From positions 62,001 through 126,000 of the forward strand of contig JARGNP010000001.1 in the NCBI GenBank assembly GCA_029210265.1: a DNA stretch of 64,000 nt. The letters are read 5' to 3'. The notes under the pieces were generated by a model. The model saw nothing but the letters and a program-made list of their open reading frames with translations. It was not told where the DNA came from and ran no database searches. Positions within the stretch are counted from its first letter, which is position 1. The number at the start of each line of letters is the position of its first letter. Origin of the DNA: Legionellaceae bacterium (lineage in GTDB: Bacteria > Pseudomonadota > Gammaproteobacteria > Legionellales > Legionellaceae). The position numbers were made by a program, and so were the translations under genes. Shown here piece after piece: positions 9,102 through 18,850 of this stretch.

Positions 9102-9632
9102 TTATTTATACCCAGATGGCGCGTAGCGATTAAGGCAATAGATTATTTGGATTGCGGCATCATGCTTCATGGCGAGCTTTAATTTTTCACTCTCATTGCG
9201 CGAGCCTAGAATACGTTCATTATTGATCGTGAGCGGGCGATTGACAACAACCGAACGCGATGGAATGAGCGTTTTCCCTCGATTATTTTCTAATCTAAAC
9301 GTGACGGTGTAGCGTAATTGATATTGTCTCGGGGTACTGCTGGAGCTTACGCTTGCTATATTTTGAACAAGATTTTCATGTTCGATGAAAAGCCAGAACG
9401 GTGCTTGTTTTGGATCCGAGGTTGTTTTGATATCACCGGCAGATAAAAGAGGTTTGAGGTAGCTTTCCCAATCACGTGCTTCGTCTTCAAGAATAATAGC
9501 GACCCGAGGTTTAAGCCACGTTGGAAACTCACCTAGACTCCGAAGATGAAAACCGCAAGCACTCAATAAGCTTAATATACCCAATAGGCTCAATACGCCC
9601 AACATGGTGAGACAACGTTGGGCTATTTTCAC
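9102..9632 (-). CDS. lptE: LPS-assembly lipoprotein LptE
   Basis: The outer-membrane lipoprotein that plugs LptD and helps deliver lipopolysaccharide to the cell surface. The 176-residue protein begins with a lipoprotein signal ending in a lipobox, LLSACGFHLRS, where the Cys is followed by the GFHLR typical of LptE. The gene starts with GTG, one base after the leuS stop, which points to translational coupling. The body has the beta-rich LptE pattern (YQLRYTVTFRLE, then SRSVVVNRPLTINNERILGS). Position between leuS and holA is the conserved one. Its presence implies the cell makes lipopolysaccharide. Confidence 0.93.
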   Translation of the reverse strand: MKIAQRCLTMLGVLSLLGILSLLSACGFHLRSLGEFPTWLKPRVAIILEDEARDWESYLKPLLSAGDIKTTSDPKQAPFWLFIEHENLVQNIASVSSSSTPRQYQLRYTVTFRLENNRGKTLIPSRSVVVNRPLTINNERILGSRNESEKLKLAMKHDAAIQIIYCLNRYAPSGYK

Positions 9633-9633
9633 G

Positions 9634-12108
9634 TTACACTACGACGAGATTGATAAGTTGACGATGCGCCACAACAATGGTTTTTCTAATTGATTTTCCT
9701 TCAATAAATGCCGCAACTTCTGTTTTGGCATGCTCAAGTAGCACATCTTCTGGCGTGTCACTTGCCATGGTAAATTGCCCACGAAGTTTGCCGTTGATTT
9801 GAACCACAAAATCAACCTCATCCATTTTGAGCGCATTTTTATCATATCTAGGCCAAGAGGCATCAATAATAGGTTTTGAGAAGCCGATATCTTTCCACAA
9901 AATATGCGTGATATGTGGGGTAATCGGTGCAAGCAACCGTAATAAAGCCGTCGTACTTTTATATAAAAAGTAATGGTCATTTGCGTTTTCGGGCGTGTAG
10001 GCCGAAAGTGTATTGAGCAATTTCATGCATGCCGAGACCACGGTATTAAATTGTTGACGATTATAATCCGCTGTGGCTTGTGCAATGCATTGATGCACGA
10101 TAGATCGCGCTTTTTTCAAACGTGTTTCGACGTTAGACCAGTCGATACGTGGTCTATTTTCAACATATAAACCATGAAGTTCATGAAGTAGTGTCTTATG
10201 CTGCTGTACAAAAGCCCACAAACGCTTGAGAAAACGATGCGCACCTTCAACCCCGGTGTCAGACCATTCTAAATCTTGCTCCGGTGGTGCGGCAAACATC
10301 ACAAAAAGTCGTGCTGTATCAGCACCGTAGGTGTTAATCAAAGGTGTTGGATCAACGGTATTGCCAACAGATTTTGACATTTTCTGACCGTCTTTGAGTA
10401 CCATACCTTGGGTAAGTAAGGCTTTAAACGGTTCATCAGAATTGAGCAGGCCCTCGTCACGCATGAGTTTATGAAAAAATCGTGCGTAAAGCAGGTGCAT
10501 CACGGCGTGTTCAACACCACCGATGTATTGATCAACCGGCGTCCAGTATTTCGCGCGGTCATCAAGCATGACATCTTCTTGGCCTTTACATGCAAAGCGC
10601 GCGTAGTACCATGACGATTCAAAAAAAGTATCAAACGTATCGGTTTCACGACGCGCATCTTCACCGCATTTAGGGCATTCAACGTGTGTAAATTCATCGC
10701 AATCAGCGAGCGGTGAGCCTTGACCTGAGAACTCAACATTTTCAGGAAGTTTGACCGGCAATTCGTCTTCAGGAACAGGAACAGTACCGCATTGCTCACA
10801 CAAAATCATTGGAATCGGTGTGCCCCAATAACGTTGGCGTGAAACACCCCAGTCACGTAAGCGATAATGAACGGATGTACGTCCTGAATCTATCGATTCC
10901 AGGTGTTCGCTGATTAATTTTTTGGCTTCATCACAGCTTTGGTTATCAAATCTATCTGAGTTAACCAGTACGCCATCACCTATGAATGCAGATTTTGAAT
11001 AATCATGGGTTGATCCGTCTTTAGGTGTGATCACATCTTGGATTGGCAAGTTATATTTTTTTGCAAACTCAAAATCACGTTGGTCATGTGCCGGAACCGA
11101 CATCACGGCACCTGTACCGTATTGCATGAGCACAAAATTAGCGATCCAAATAGGAAGTTTTTCTTGGGTGAGTGGATGTGTTGCAAAAAATCCTGTGGCT
11201 ATACCACGTTTTTCGAGTGATGCAATATCTGCTTCAGCTGTTCCCATGCCTTCACAGCTGTCTAGAAAAGCTTGTACATCAGGATGATGTTTAGCCGCTT
11301 CTTTGGCGAGCGCATGCTCTGGAGAAACTGCAAAATAGGTTACACCCATGAGTGTATCAGGACGTGTGGTGTAGATTTTCAAGGGCTTGCTACGGCCTTC
11401 GATAGGAAAGTAAACATCTAGCCCTTCAGAGCGCCCAATCCAGTTACGTTGCATTTGTTTAACTTTAGATGGCCACTGTTCTAAGCTATCTAGTCCAAGC
11501 AAGAGTTCGTCTGCATAGGCGGTGATTTTAATAAACCACTGTGAGATGGCTTTGCGTTCAACCAGCGCACCCGAGCGCCAACCGCGTCCGTTCACAACCT
11601 GTTCGTTTGCGAGAACGGTTTGATCAACGGGATCCCAGTTGACCATCGCATTTTTTTTGTATGCGAGGCCTTTTTTAAATAATTGAATAAAAAACCATTG
11701 TTCCCATTGATAATAAACAGGATCGCAGGTGGTGATTTCACGTCGCCAGTCATATGCATTGCCAAGTTTTAAAAACTGCTCTTTCATGGCAGCAATATTT
11801 TTCTTGGTCCAGTCGGCAGGGTGAACACCGTGTTTAATCGCAGCATTTTCGGCAGGTAGGCCAAAGGCATCCCATCCTAGCGGTTGCAAGACGTTTTTAC
11901 CGAGTGCGCGTTGATGTCGAGCAATCACATCAGCGAGCGTATAGTTTCGAACATGCCCCATATGCACCGAACCACTCGGGTAGGGGAACATGGCCAGGCA
12001 ATAAAATTTTTCTTTATTCAGATCTTCAGAAACCTGAAAGCATTTTTTTTTGTCCCAATACGCTTGGGCTTCTTGTTCGACATCTTGCGGGTTGTAGCGA
12101 TTATCCAT
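9634..12108 (-). CDS. leuS: Leucyl-tRNA synthetase
   Basis: Charges tRNA-Leu. 824 residues, a little shorter than the E. coli enzyme. Class I signatures are present: the HIGH-type block [18 protein letters not shown] (residues 41-58) and the KMSKS loop as [12 protein letters not shown]. The editing domain ([34 protein letters not shown]) and the zinc-type cysteines [10 protein letters not shown] and [18 protein letters not shown] are visible, so the enzyme should proofread. The start has a normal N-terminus ([18 protein letters not shown]). It lies 17 bp after lnt and one base before lptE. Confidence 0.97.
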   Translation of the reverse strand: MDNRYNPQDVEQEAQAYWDKKKCFQVSEDLNKEKFYCLAMFPYPSGSVHMGHVRNYTLADVIARHQRALGKNVLQPLGWDAFGLPAENAAIKHGVHPADWTKKNIAAMKEQFLKLGNAYDWRREITTCDPVYYQWEQWFFIQLFKKGLAYKKNAMVNWDPVDQTVLANEQVVNGRGWRSGALVERKAISQWFIKITAYADELLLGLDSLEQWPSKVKQMQRNWIGRSEGLDVYFPIEGRSKPLKIYTTRPDTLMGVTYFAVSPEHALAKEAAKHHPDVQAFLDSCEGMGTAEADIASLEKRGIATGFFATHPLTQEKLPIWIANFVLMQYGTGAVMSVPAHDQRDFEFAKKYNLPIQDVITPKDGSTHDYSKSAFIGDGVLVNSDRFDNQSCDEAKKLISEHLESIDSGRTSVHYRLRDWGVSRQRYWGTPIPMILCEQCGTVPVPEDELPVKLPENVEFSGQGSPLADCDEFTHVECPKCGEDARRETDTFDTFFESSWYYARFACKGQEDVMLDDRAKYWTPVDQYIGGVEHAVMHLLYARFFHKLMRDEGLLNSDEPFKALLTQGMVLKDGQKMSKSVGNTVDPTPLINTYGADTARLFVMFAAPPEQDLEWSDTGVEGAHRFLKRLWAFVQQHKTLLHELHGLYVENRPRIDWSNVETRLKKARSIVHQCIAQATADYNRQQFNTVVSACMKLLNTLSAYTPENANDHYFLYKSTTALLRLLAPITPHITHILWKDIGFSKPIIDASWPRYDKNALKMDEVDFVVQINGKLRGQFTMASDTPEDVLLEHAKTEVAAFIEGKSIRKTIVVAHRQLINLVVV

Positions 12109-12124
12109 GATTTACTGACAAAAA

Positions 12125-13744
12125 TTAACAGGGCTGGTTAGGATAACGCCTCTTCTTCCTCGCGGCAAGCTTAAGTCGAAATCCAAATGCAATTAAACAA
12201 ATAAAAGCACTGAATAAAACAAACGGCATGTCTCCTGTACGCACCCAGGGCGTGGTTCCAGTAGCGGAATGAATCACGCCTTCTAAAATACGTGTTTCAA
12301 AGGCTGGGAGCTTGTTTATTATTGCGCCTTCGGTATTAATCAATGAAGAAAGCCCGCTGTTGTTCGAGACAATTTGAAAACGTCCCGTTTGTTTTGATAG
12401 CACTTGGGCCATTTGCAAATGCTGATAAACCGCAAATGAGCGACCGAACCATCCGTCATCACTAATCGACACAATCCATTCAGCTTGAGGAAGCTGCGTA
12501 CGCAAAAGCTCGGGATAGGCGAGTTCATAACAAATCAATGCGGCAAAAGGATGTTGATTAACCGTCATAAGTTTCTGACGGGTTTGCCCCGTTGCCATAT
12601 TAGGCGCAGGAAGGCCGAGCCATGCGTTAAATTTTAATAGCCAGTGAGGAAGATATTCACCAAAGAGCACTAAATGCTGTTTTAAATACACACCGTCGGC
12701 TTGGCCTAAACTCAGTAAGGCATTGTGGTAGGTGGTTTTGTTGGATGTATCCGATGCATTTGAGATATTAGGGGCGTTGGGATGTGGAATACCGAGCAAG
12801 ACAGCGCTGTTGTTTTTTTGAGCTTCTTGGTTGAGCGTTTCTAAAAAGTCACTGACATAGCTGCTGGGGAGCGGTATCGCTGACTCGGGCATGACGATTA
12901 GTTGCTTTGTTTTAATTAATTTTGAGGCGGCTTCTTGATAATAATCTAAGATATTCCAAAAGAGCGACTCATCCCATTTGTCTCGCATCGATAAGTTCGC
13001 TTGAATCACACCCACAGACAACGGTTGCTTATTGGCTTGGGTCCAGTGCGTATATGCTTGCGTATATTTTAATGCTTCGGGACTCATGACAAGCAGCACA
13101 AAAAATATAAAACCTAAACGTTTTTTTGAACCTGACTTAAGAAAAACTAAGCCTAAGACACTGCTGGCAAAAGCCGTGAACCAACCGGTGCCTAAAATGC
13201 CGACTACGGGGAGTAGATGCTGCAGGGGGGAGTCCATTTGTCCACAAGCGATTAAAAGCCACGGGAAACCACCTAAGCACGTTGAGCGTAAATACTCAGA
13301 GAGCAACCATAACGAGCTAAATAGCAAAACGCGGGTATAATCAGGCATGTTTTTAGCCAGTCGCTGATACATCATGGCCATAAAGCCAGTGTAAAGAGCT
13401 AAATAGGCAACAAACAATAAAGTAAATAATGCCGATAGAATAAAATTTAGATGCCCGTAGCTATGAATGCTGGCATATATCCAAGATACACCTAAACCAA
13501 AAAATCCCAGAGCAAAGGCAAAGCCTATCGTAAATGCCTGTTTAGCTGTACGTGTACGTAATTGTAAAAATAATAACGCTAAACCTAAAATAGCGAGGCC
13601 TGGCATGTGGAACGGAGCAAAACCAAGCGGAAGCAAAAGACCCGAGCAAAAAGCACGTAGCGTGCTTCTCCAGGTGCTTGAGGGGTGTAAAGAGGCTGTA
13701 ACTTCAAGCGTATTTATATTTTCTGGCATGCAGGTTTGATTCAT
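12125..13744 (-). CDS. lnt: Apolipoprotein N-acyltransferase Lnt
   Basis: Adds the third acyl chain to the N-terminal Cys of lipoproteins in the inner membrane, allowing Lol-dependent transport; LptE downstream is one likely client. 539 residues: several N-terminal membrane helices (about 35-215), then a periplasmic nitrilase-fold domain. The catalytic residues match the family: E287 in VMPESAIPLP, K355 in YLKQHLVLFGEYLP (with E363), and C405 in ALICYELAYP. A C-terminal membrane helix (MPFVLFSAFICLIAFGF) ends the protein. It is first in the lnt-leuS-lptE-holA operon. Confidence 0.95.
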   Translation of the reverse strand: MNQTCMPENINTLEVTASLHPSSTWRSTLRAFCSGLLLPLGFAPFHMPGLAILGLALLFLQLRTRTAKQAFTIGFAFALGFFGLGVSWIYASIHSYGHLNFILSALFTLLFVAYLALYTGFMAMMYQRLAKNMPDYTRVLLFSSLWLLSEYLRSTCLGGFPWLLIACGQMDSPLQHLLPVVGILGTGWFTAFASSVLGLVFLKSGSKKRLGFIFFVLLVMSPEALKYTQAYTHWTQANKQPLSVGVIQANLSMRDKWDESLFWNILDYYQEAASKLIKTKQLIVMPESAIPLPSSYVSDFLETLNQEAQKNNSAVLLGIPHPNAPNISNASDTSNKTTYHNALLSLGQADGVYLKQHLVLFGEYLPHWLLKFNAWLGLPAPNMATGQTRQKLMTVNQHPFAALICYELAYPELLRTQLPQAEWIVSISDDGWFGRSFAVYQHLQMAQVLSKQTGRFQIVSNNSGLSSLINTEGAIINKLPAFETRILEGVIHSATGTTPWVRTGDMPFVLFSAFICLIAFGFRLKLAARKKRRYPNQPC

Positions 13745-13818
13745 AAGGCGCAGTATTGCTTATCGTTGTTTATTTATGCGCATAATAGTACATCAAGATG
13801 AAACAGAGTTCACTTGAT

Positions 13819-14517
13819 TTAAAACATCCCGGATACTGTACCATACAGGTTAGCGTCATCGTTCTCTTCAGCGCCTTGCTGCACCAAATAGTTGATGATA
13901 GCATCGTCTGCTCCAGAATCTTTGGCCCAATTCAGCGCTGTTTTTTCCTCCTTATCATAGGCGTTAATTTCATCTTTTTGATGCTTACAACATAACTGAA
14001 CCATCTCCAAAGTACCATAACGTGCCGCATAATGCAGTGGTGACTGTGCTTGATCGTCTAGATACTGTGAGGTGTTATTATCCGACTCAAATAAAGCTTG
14101 AGCAGATGCATACGCATTATTTAAAATAGCGTTGTGAATAGGGTAGACGCCATTTTGGAAACGTGCGTGCATGCCACTAAGCTGAGGAGCCTGGTTGAGA
14201 CAGGTCCTAATAAGGTTATGGTAGTCATCCACAGCCATTAATTGCAGGACAGTATTGCCTTCATTATCCTGATGCATCAGCTGTTCAGATGATTTATCCC
14301 AGAGCAGGCCAAATATTTGTTCTCGGGTTGCTTTTATTTCAGGTGTATCACTTATGTTACATTTAAGGCAGCTAAACAGGGGTGTTTCGTTGGCATTATT
14401 TTTTTCATTTACATCAGCATTTGCGTCAAGCAAGACTTTTACTTCTTGTATTGCAGCATCTGCTGCAGCGAGGTGCAAATCGCTCATGCCTCCAGGGTTT
14501 TGTTCTGATGTATTCAT
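13819..14517 (-). CDS. Ankyrin-repeat protein, putative effector
   Basis: 232 residues from the ATG at 14517, which has GAGG six bases upstream; an ATG at 14532 would overlap the kinase stop by 4 bp (ATGA). Ankyrin repeats are visible: MSDLHLAAADAAIQEVKVLL, NANETPLFSCLK, GVYPIHNAILNNAYASAQAL, SPLHYAARYGTLEMVQLC and KTALNWAKDSGADDAIINYL. There is no other domain or signal peptide. It sits directly behind the divergent kinase gene and is probably co-transcribed with it. Ankyrin proteins are frequent translocated effectors in Legionella, Coxiella and Rickettsiella relatives; for this one that is inference. Confidence 0.8.
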   Translation of the reverse strand: MNTSEQNPGGMSDLHLAAADAAIQEVKVLLDANADVNEKNNANETPLFSCLKCNISDTPEIKATREQIFGLLWDKSSEQLMHQDNEGNTVLQLMAVDDYHNLIRTCLNQAPQLSGMHARFQNGVYPIHNAILNNAYASAQALFESDNNTSQYLDDQAQSPLHYAARYGTLEMVQLCCKHQKDEINAYDKEEKTALNWAKDSGADDAIINYLVQQGAEENDDANLYGTVSGMF

Positions 14518-14528
14518 TTTAAACCTCG

Positions 14529-16934
14529 TCATGATTTAGGGGTTGGTGAATCGGGTGCTTCATCTGGATCAAGCGTATCATATTTGTTGTGTTTGTTTGG
14601 GGTGTTGGAATGATTAGAATTAAAAGGTGTTTCTTGTACTAGATCATTTAAGGCGTCTTTGAGTTCGTTTTGTGCTTTCTTTTTTTCTTGTGTTTCAGGC
14701 TGATGTTGGGTGGCGGCTTTTCTTGTTTTTCCCATAAGCGACCGTTGAATCTGTGCTATCTCATCAGGAGACGGAGCTTTCTTTTTTTCTTGTGCTTCAA
14801 TAATTACCTGATGTTTTTCTTTAAAAGCCTTGAACATCGAAGCAGGATCTTTTTCATGTGTTCTTGAACTCATAGCTTGGGGTAGAATACGAGATGATGC
14901 CATTTCGTTTAGTACAGACTGCGCCTCTTTACTTTCTCCTTTAGAGATATGTTGCCGTTCGGTTAGGGGGACTTGAACCAAAGCGTTAAAGACGCGCTTA
15001 CCTTTGCTTGACATGAACGTTTTCTTTTGAGTAACTAAATCACTAATCTCATCCGTGATGGGTTTACTTTTCTCTAGACTCTTTTGTACATCCTTCACGT
15101 CATCATAAATTTCTTTCAAATCAGCACTTCTATTGCCAGATCTTAAAGCCTGGTTTACATTTTGTAGAACTTTGGATGTGTATTCATTCATGGCTACATC
15201 TTTTACTCCAAAATGAGTGAGTTCATGATGCGTCTTGATATTTTTAACACACGCCAAAATTTCTTTAAAATGGGGAGGGTTAATAACTTTATCGAGCTCT
15301 AATAAAGCATCTTTAGAGTCTATCCCACCCAGTTTTTGAATGGCTTCAGATAGATAACCGGAGATATCAACTCCTAGTTCTGCTTCGTTAATATTGTGAT
15401 CTTGAATCCAGCTATAAAAATGGGACTCAGCATGTTTAATCTTTGTTATTAGCTTAAAATTCGTCTCTAAATCTTTATAAATAATGTCGTAGTCTTGGAG
15501 TCTTACAGCAACATCGAGTTTTTCTTGCATGTGTTTCACGATGGGCGACGATAAACCAGTTTCCAATGCAATTTTCTTAAGCAATACTTGGCATTTTTCT
15601 TTTGTTCTGTATGCTTTTATAGCTTCTTTCGGATGTTTATTCATAAACTTAAGGGTTACTTGAACTTGACTCAGGGGAGGGCGTTTAGCAGGATCCTCGT
15701 TTAACATTTTAGAAAGAAGGTCTTTTAGTGCGAGGCCGGTATCCGTATTAAACAACGGATCTGAGTATTCAAAAAATGATAGGTTTGTGTATTGACTCAG
15801 CAAGTTAGAACTGCAGCCTGTGAGATTTTGGTAAAGACTTTTTCCCAATAAGTAAGTATGCATGGCATCTGCTGAAAAATTAGATGAGCCTTGCATCTCC
15901 GGTGCAAGCATATGAGGTGTATATATAAATCCTAGATTTCTCTGAACTTCGCCTTGGTCATTGAGCTTGATAAACGATTTACCATCAGCCACTCTGAGTT
16001 GGTCGTGCTCGTCAACAAGCCAATTAGAGCCTTTCATATCAGGAAAGGCACAGTTTTGGCTTTGTATGCTTAGCAACACTTCAGCCATTTGTTGATATTG
16101 AGGCAGTATTTTTTGTGTTTTGGCATTTTGATAGATAGAAAGTATGGGGATACTTGAGCAGTATTTATCTAAATCCTGTCCTGCGCTGTAGTCTACAACT
16201 TGCAATATTCCTGAGGTTAAGCCTATCTTTGGCTTTGAGTGTGTGTACATGACTTGCCTTTCGGCATGAACAGGCATGAGTACCGAGGAGAGTGCATGCT
16301 CTCGTAATTCGGATTCAACTTGTTTAGGTATTCCGAGTCTATTTTCGACTTTAAGAACCTGTTTAGCACCCGTTTTTGTATTTACCACTAAAAAGTTTTT
16401 GGAATTACCTCCGCCCAGGAATTTGATATGGTGATTTTTTATGAACGTATCATATACTTCTTTTCCAGGTTCGTCGTTTTGATATAATGACTGGAGTTGA
16501 ACATGAACCTTGCTGACATCCTTTTGCGAAAGAATATCCGTCATTTGTTGAGCTTTTTCGGGTGCCATTGTGGCAATCAGTTCAGATAGTGTGATATTTG
16601 CATCTGGTGCTGGTTGACTGACTAAGCCTAAAGCCTGTTGTTCTTGTTGAATTTCTTTAAACAAAGTGCCATGTATATTAGAAAAATAATCTGGACAAAA
16701 GGCTAAAACCCTGTTGCTTTGTAAGTTATCAATATCTTTGATGATTTTTTGTATCTGGCCTAATAAATCATGTTGTAATTCAGGAGAGCTGGCGGTGTTG
16801 TAACTATCTATCCAGGCATTGAGTACGTTGATATTCTGATTGATGGCAGATATGTGAGTATTCAAAGCAATAGCATTAGGGTCTGATTGACCTTTATTAC
16901 TTAACGCTACGTTTTGAACTTGGGACAGAGCCAT
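14529..16934 (-). CDS. Divergent Ser/Thr protein kinase with long helical C-terminus, putative effector
   Basis: 801 residues. A kinase fold is readable at about 165-430: Gly-rich loop FLGGGNSKNFLVV (172-184), K195 in QVLKVE, Glu in ESELREHAL, catalytic loop FPDMKGSNWLV (D299, K301, N304; the HRD motif is degenerate), metal-binding D317 in VADGKS in place of DFG, APE at 344-346, and R418 in KRPPLS. Catalytic Asp, Lys and Asn are kept, so it may be active. Residues 440-700 are helical. The tail (about 712-801) contains PSPDEIAQIQRSLMGKT and ends PTPKS, and it closely resembles the tail of the OTU-like protein at 18.9-20.1 kb. It is followed by an ankyrin gene. Confidence 0.7.
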   Translation of the reverse strand: MALSQVQNVALSNKGQSDPNAIALNTHISAINQNINVLNAWIDSYNTASSPELQHDLLGQIQKIIKDIDNLQSNRVLAFCPDYFSNIHGTLFKEIQQEQQALGLVSQPAPDANITLSELIATMAPEKAQQMTDILSQKDVSKVHVQLQSLYQNDEPGKEVYDTFIKNHHIKFLGGGNSKNFLVVNTKTGAKQVLKVENRLGIPKQVESELREHALSSVLMPVHAERQVMYTHSKPKIGLTSGILQVVDYSAGQDLDKYCSSIPILSIYQNAKTQKILPQYQQMAEVLLSIQSQNCAFPDMKGSNWLVDEHDQLRVADGKSFIKLNDQGEVQRNLGFIYTPHMLAPEMQGSSNFSADAMHTYLLGKSLYQNLTGCSSNLLSQYTNLSFFEYSDPLFNTDTGLALKDLLSKMLNEDPAKRPPLSQVQVTLKFMNKHPKEAIKAYRTKEKCQVLLKKIALETGLSSPIVKHMQEKLDVAVRLQDYDIIYKDLETNFKLITKIKHAESHFYSWIQDHNINEAELGVDISGYLSEAIQKLGGIDSKDALLELDKVINPPHFKEILACVKNIKTHHELTHFGVKDVAMNEYTSKVLQNVNQALRSGNRSADLKEIYDDVKDVQKSLEKSKPITDEISDLVTQKKTFMSSKGKRVFNALVQVPLTERQHISKGESKEAQSVLNEMASSRILPQAMSSRTHEKDPASMFKAFKEKHQVIIEAQEKKKAPSPDEIAQIQRSLMGKTRKAATQHQPETQEKKKAQNELKDALNDLVQETPFNSNHSNTPNKHNKYDTLDPDEAPDSPTPKS

Positions 16935-17045
16935 AATTGCTCATCTAAAATTGTATGGTTTAGTTTAAATGTAGACCGTGAATGTGTACTTTTCCAATAT
17001 CTATCGTTTGAAACGTGTTTTTGATCTTTCTCTATTACGATGTAT

Positions 17046-17076
17046 TGGGCAAGAACAATTGATCTTTAATTGCCCA
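17046..17076. repeat. Short inverted repeat upstream of the 367-residue membrane-protein gene
   Basis: TGGGCAA at 17046-17052 pairs with TTGCCCA at 17070-17076 across a 17-base loop, in the 213-bp gap between the divergent kinase and membrane-protein genes. It could be an operator half-site pair or a hairpin; no T-run follows. Confidence 0.35.
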
Positions 17077-17146
17077 TGGTGTAAGCTATTTTTATATACT
17101 GAAGTTAACGTTCATAACGTTCATCGTCAATTTTTTGGAGATTAAG

Positions 17147-18250
17147 ATGCCATTTTTATTTCGTTCTGAGAGATTATCGGTCCTTAAACAAGTTCATCTT
17201 GATCTAGAACGCTTGAAAAATAGCCGTCTTTCTGAGCGTGTTGGAGGTTTTTATTCTAGCGAGACGAAATTATCTGGTGCTTTAAATGCGATAGAGATCT
17301 CTCAATCAAGTCATGATCCTTCTTCAACAGATAGGGATAATCTTATTGAATTTTATAAGACGCTTGAGTCAAAATTATATGCTTCTAACTTAAACGATCT
17401 GGATACAACGCTCGATAGTATTCAAGAAAACCTGTTGAAAGCAGTAGATAGTATAACAAACAAGCCATTTCTTGGAAAAAACCTTGGTTATTCATTTCTT
17501 CAAAAAGCCTCTAGACGTGCTGAAATCACCGGTAGCATTTTTACCCCGTTTTGGGTTGCTGCGCGGAGTTTTGAGAACGAGCTCACTTATCTTAGATATG
17601 GTCCTTCTCGCCATTCAAGAATAGGAATGCTTTCTATTATTTTGATCCTTCCATTCATTCAGAATATTTTGGGTTACAAGGAGACGCGCGGTGGGTGGAC
17701 AACTCGTGTGGCTTTCAAAGATGAGATCATTTCGAATCTTATTTTGTCATTATTAAATCCTGTAAAAGCATTTGACTCTCTACTGACATGTATAAAATTG
17801 GGTGTTAATCGATTATTGGATATTGGCCTAGACCCGAACAAATCAACACCTATACCCCAAGCGTTTCTTAAAGGGGTGGTAGCACTCGTTGTTACGATTA
17901 TTAAGATTCCTCTTACGATACTTAAACCTTTTGGTGAGATTATCCCTGCAGTTGTGAATAATTTGCTTATACAACCCGTGAAATATATCCATGGTCGATT
18001 ATCAACGCCCACGAGACATGAGCATGATTTAGCAAGTTCTTATGAAGGATCGGAAGAAAGCAAGGGGACTTATTCCCGGACCAATCGTTTGGGTGAAGGT
18101 AATTCAATGGCCCCACATATTAAACGAGTTAGAAGGGTTAACCTAACTAGGGTTCCTGGTGGGCCTTCCCCTGGTTTATTTACTCGACAGGAGAACGCTG
18201 ATCACACCTCAGAAACCCTAAAAGATGATTCACCTCGTCCTCCAGGTTAA
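17147..18250 (+). CDS. Hypothetical protein with two hydrophobic regions, putative effector
   Basis: 367 residues from the ATG at 17147, chosen because TGGAG lies six bases upstream (the frame also has a TTG at 17135). The N-terminal 150 residues are helical and polar. Hydrophobic segments at about 172-185 (IGMLSIILILPFIQNIL) and about 240-270 (VVALVVTIIKIPLTILKPFGEIIP) suggest membrane association without a signal peptide. The C-terminal 70 residues are Ser/Gly/Arg-rich and disordered-looking, ending DDSPRPPG. No domain is recognised. It is transcribed away from the kinase gene and towards the Spy-like gene, with a strong hairpin between. Confidence 0.55.
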   Translation: MPFLFRSERLSVLKQVHLDLERLKNSRLSERVGGFYSSETKLSGALNAIEISQSSHDPSSTDRDNLIEFYKTLESKLYASNLNDLDTTLDSIQENLLKAVDSITNKPFLGKNLGYSFLQKASRRAEITGSIFTPFWVAARSFENELTYLRYGPSRHSRIGMLSIILILPFIQNILGYKETRGGWTTRVAFKDEIISNLILSLLNPVKAFDSLLTCIKLGVNRLLDIGLDPNKSTPIPQAFLKGVVALVVTIIKIPLTILKPFGEIIPAVVNNLLIQPVKYIHGRLSTPTRHEHDLASSYEGSEESKGTYSRTNRLGEGNSMAPHIKRVRRVNLTRVPGGPSPGLFTRQENADHTSETLKDDSPRPPG

Positions 18251-18265
18251 TTAACAAAGTGCTTC

Positions 18266-18297
18266 ATACATGCCTCGGGCAAAGCCGAGGCATGTAT
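18266..18297. terminator. Bidirectional hairpin between convergent genes
   Basis: A perfect 13-bp stem: ATACATGCCTCGG (18266-18278) and CCGAGGCATGTAT (18285-18297) with a GCAAAG loop, placed between two convergent stops. A T-run is weak on either strand, so termination efficiency is uncertain. Confidence 0.6.
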
Positions 18298-18308
18298 ACA
18301 TAATAAAT

Positions 18309-18755
18309 CTACTCATTCTTTTTATTATGCATGGATGCTTGTAGTTTTTGACGTTGTTTTGTATCTAAAATATGATAAATCTCATGTTTGAGGAGCACAT
18401 GGTGCTTGATGGTTTTTTCTGAAAGTTGGCCGCGTTTCTTCGCGATGTTATCCAACATGGATTGATCGATATCTTTCATGTGTGCAAGTTTATCCGCTTC
18501 TTCATAAATATTTTTGAGTTCTTTGTGCCGCATTTTCATGAACGCGTGACTTTTGGCTTGGATAATTTTAAGCGAAGATTCTTGTTCGGGACTTAAATTC
18601 AAAGCGTCTTTGATGCTATCAATCTGTTTGATGACACAATGACCTTTATAATGATGGGCATGTTTATGTTTTGCGTAAAGTGGTGCGGCTTGAATAAGAG
18701 CTAATGAGAACATCGTAGCTGAAAATACACGTAGTACTGATTGAGATTGCTTCAT
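18309..18755 (-). CDS. Spy/CpxP-like periplasmic protein
   Basis: 148 residues with a signal peptide (to about residue 28, PLYA-KHKH) and an all-helical mature part. Two blocks resemble the LTxxQ motifs of the CpxP/Spy/CnrX superfamily: LNLSPEQESSLKIIQ and ILDTKQRQKLQA. A His-rich stretch (KHKHAHHYKGH) follows the signal peptide and may bind metal. Family members act as periplasmic chaperones or as sensors of envelope and metal stress. The gene is monocistronic as far as can be seen. The motif variants are not perfect, so the family call is moderate. Confidence 0.65.
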   Translation of the reverse strand: MKQSQSVLRVFSATMFSLALIQAAPLYAKHKHAHHYKGHCVIKQIDSIKDALNLSPEQESSLKIIQAKSHAFMKMRHKELKNIYEEADKLAHMKDIDQSMLDNIAKKRGQLSEKTIKHHVLLKHEIYHILDTKQRQKLQASMHNKKNE

Positions 18756-18850
18756 GTGAATTCCTTTTAAATTTTAAATTGAGATAAGCATAACTCTGTG
18801 AGTATAGTTGAAATAAATATACTCAATATCACCCTGGGTAAAAAAATGAT

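Noticed and set aside
9639-11287. Several long open frames antisense or frame-shifted inside leuS
   Set aside because: They lack ribosome binding sites and family similarity; leuS is intact through the region.
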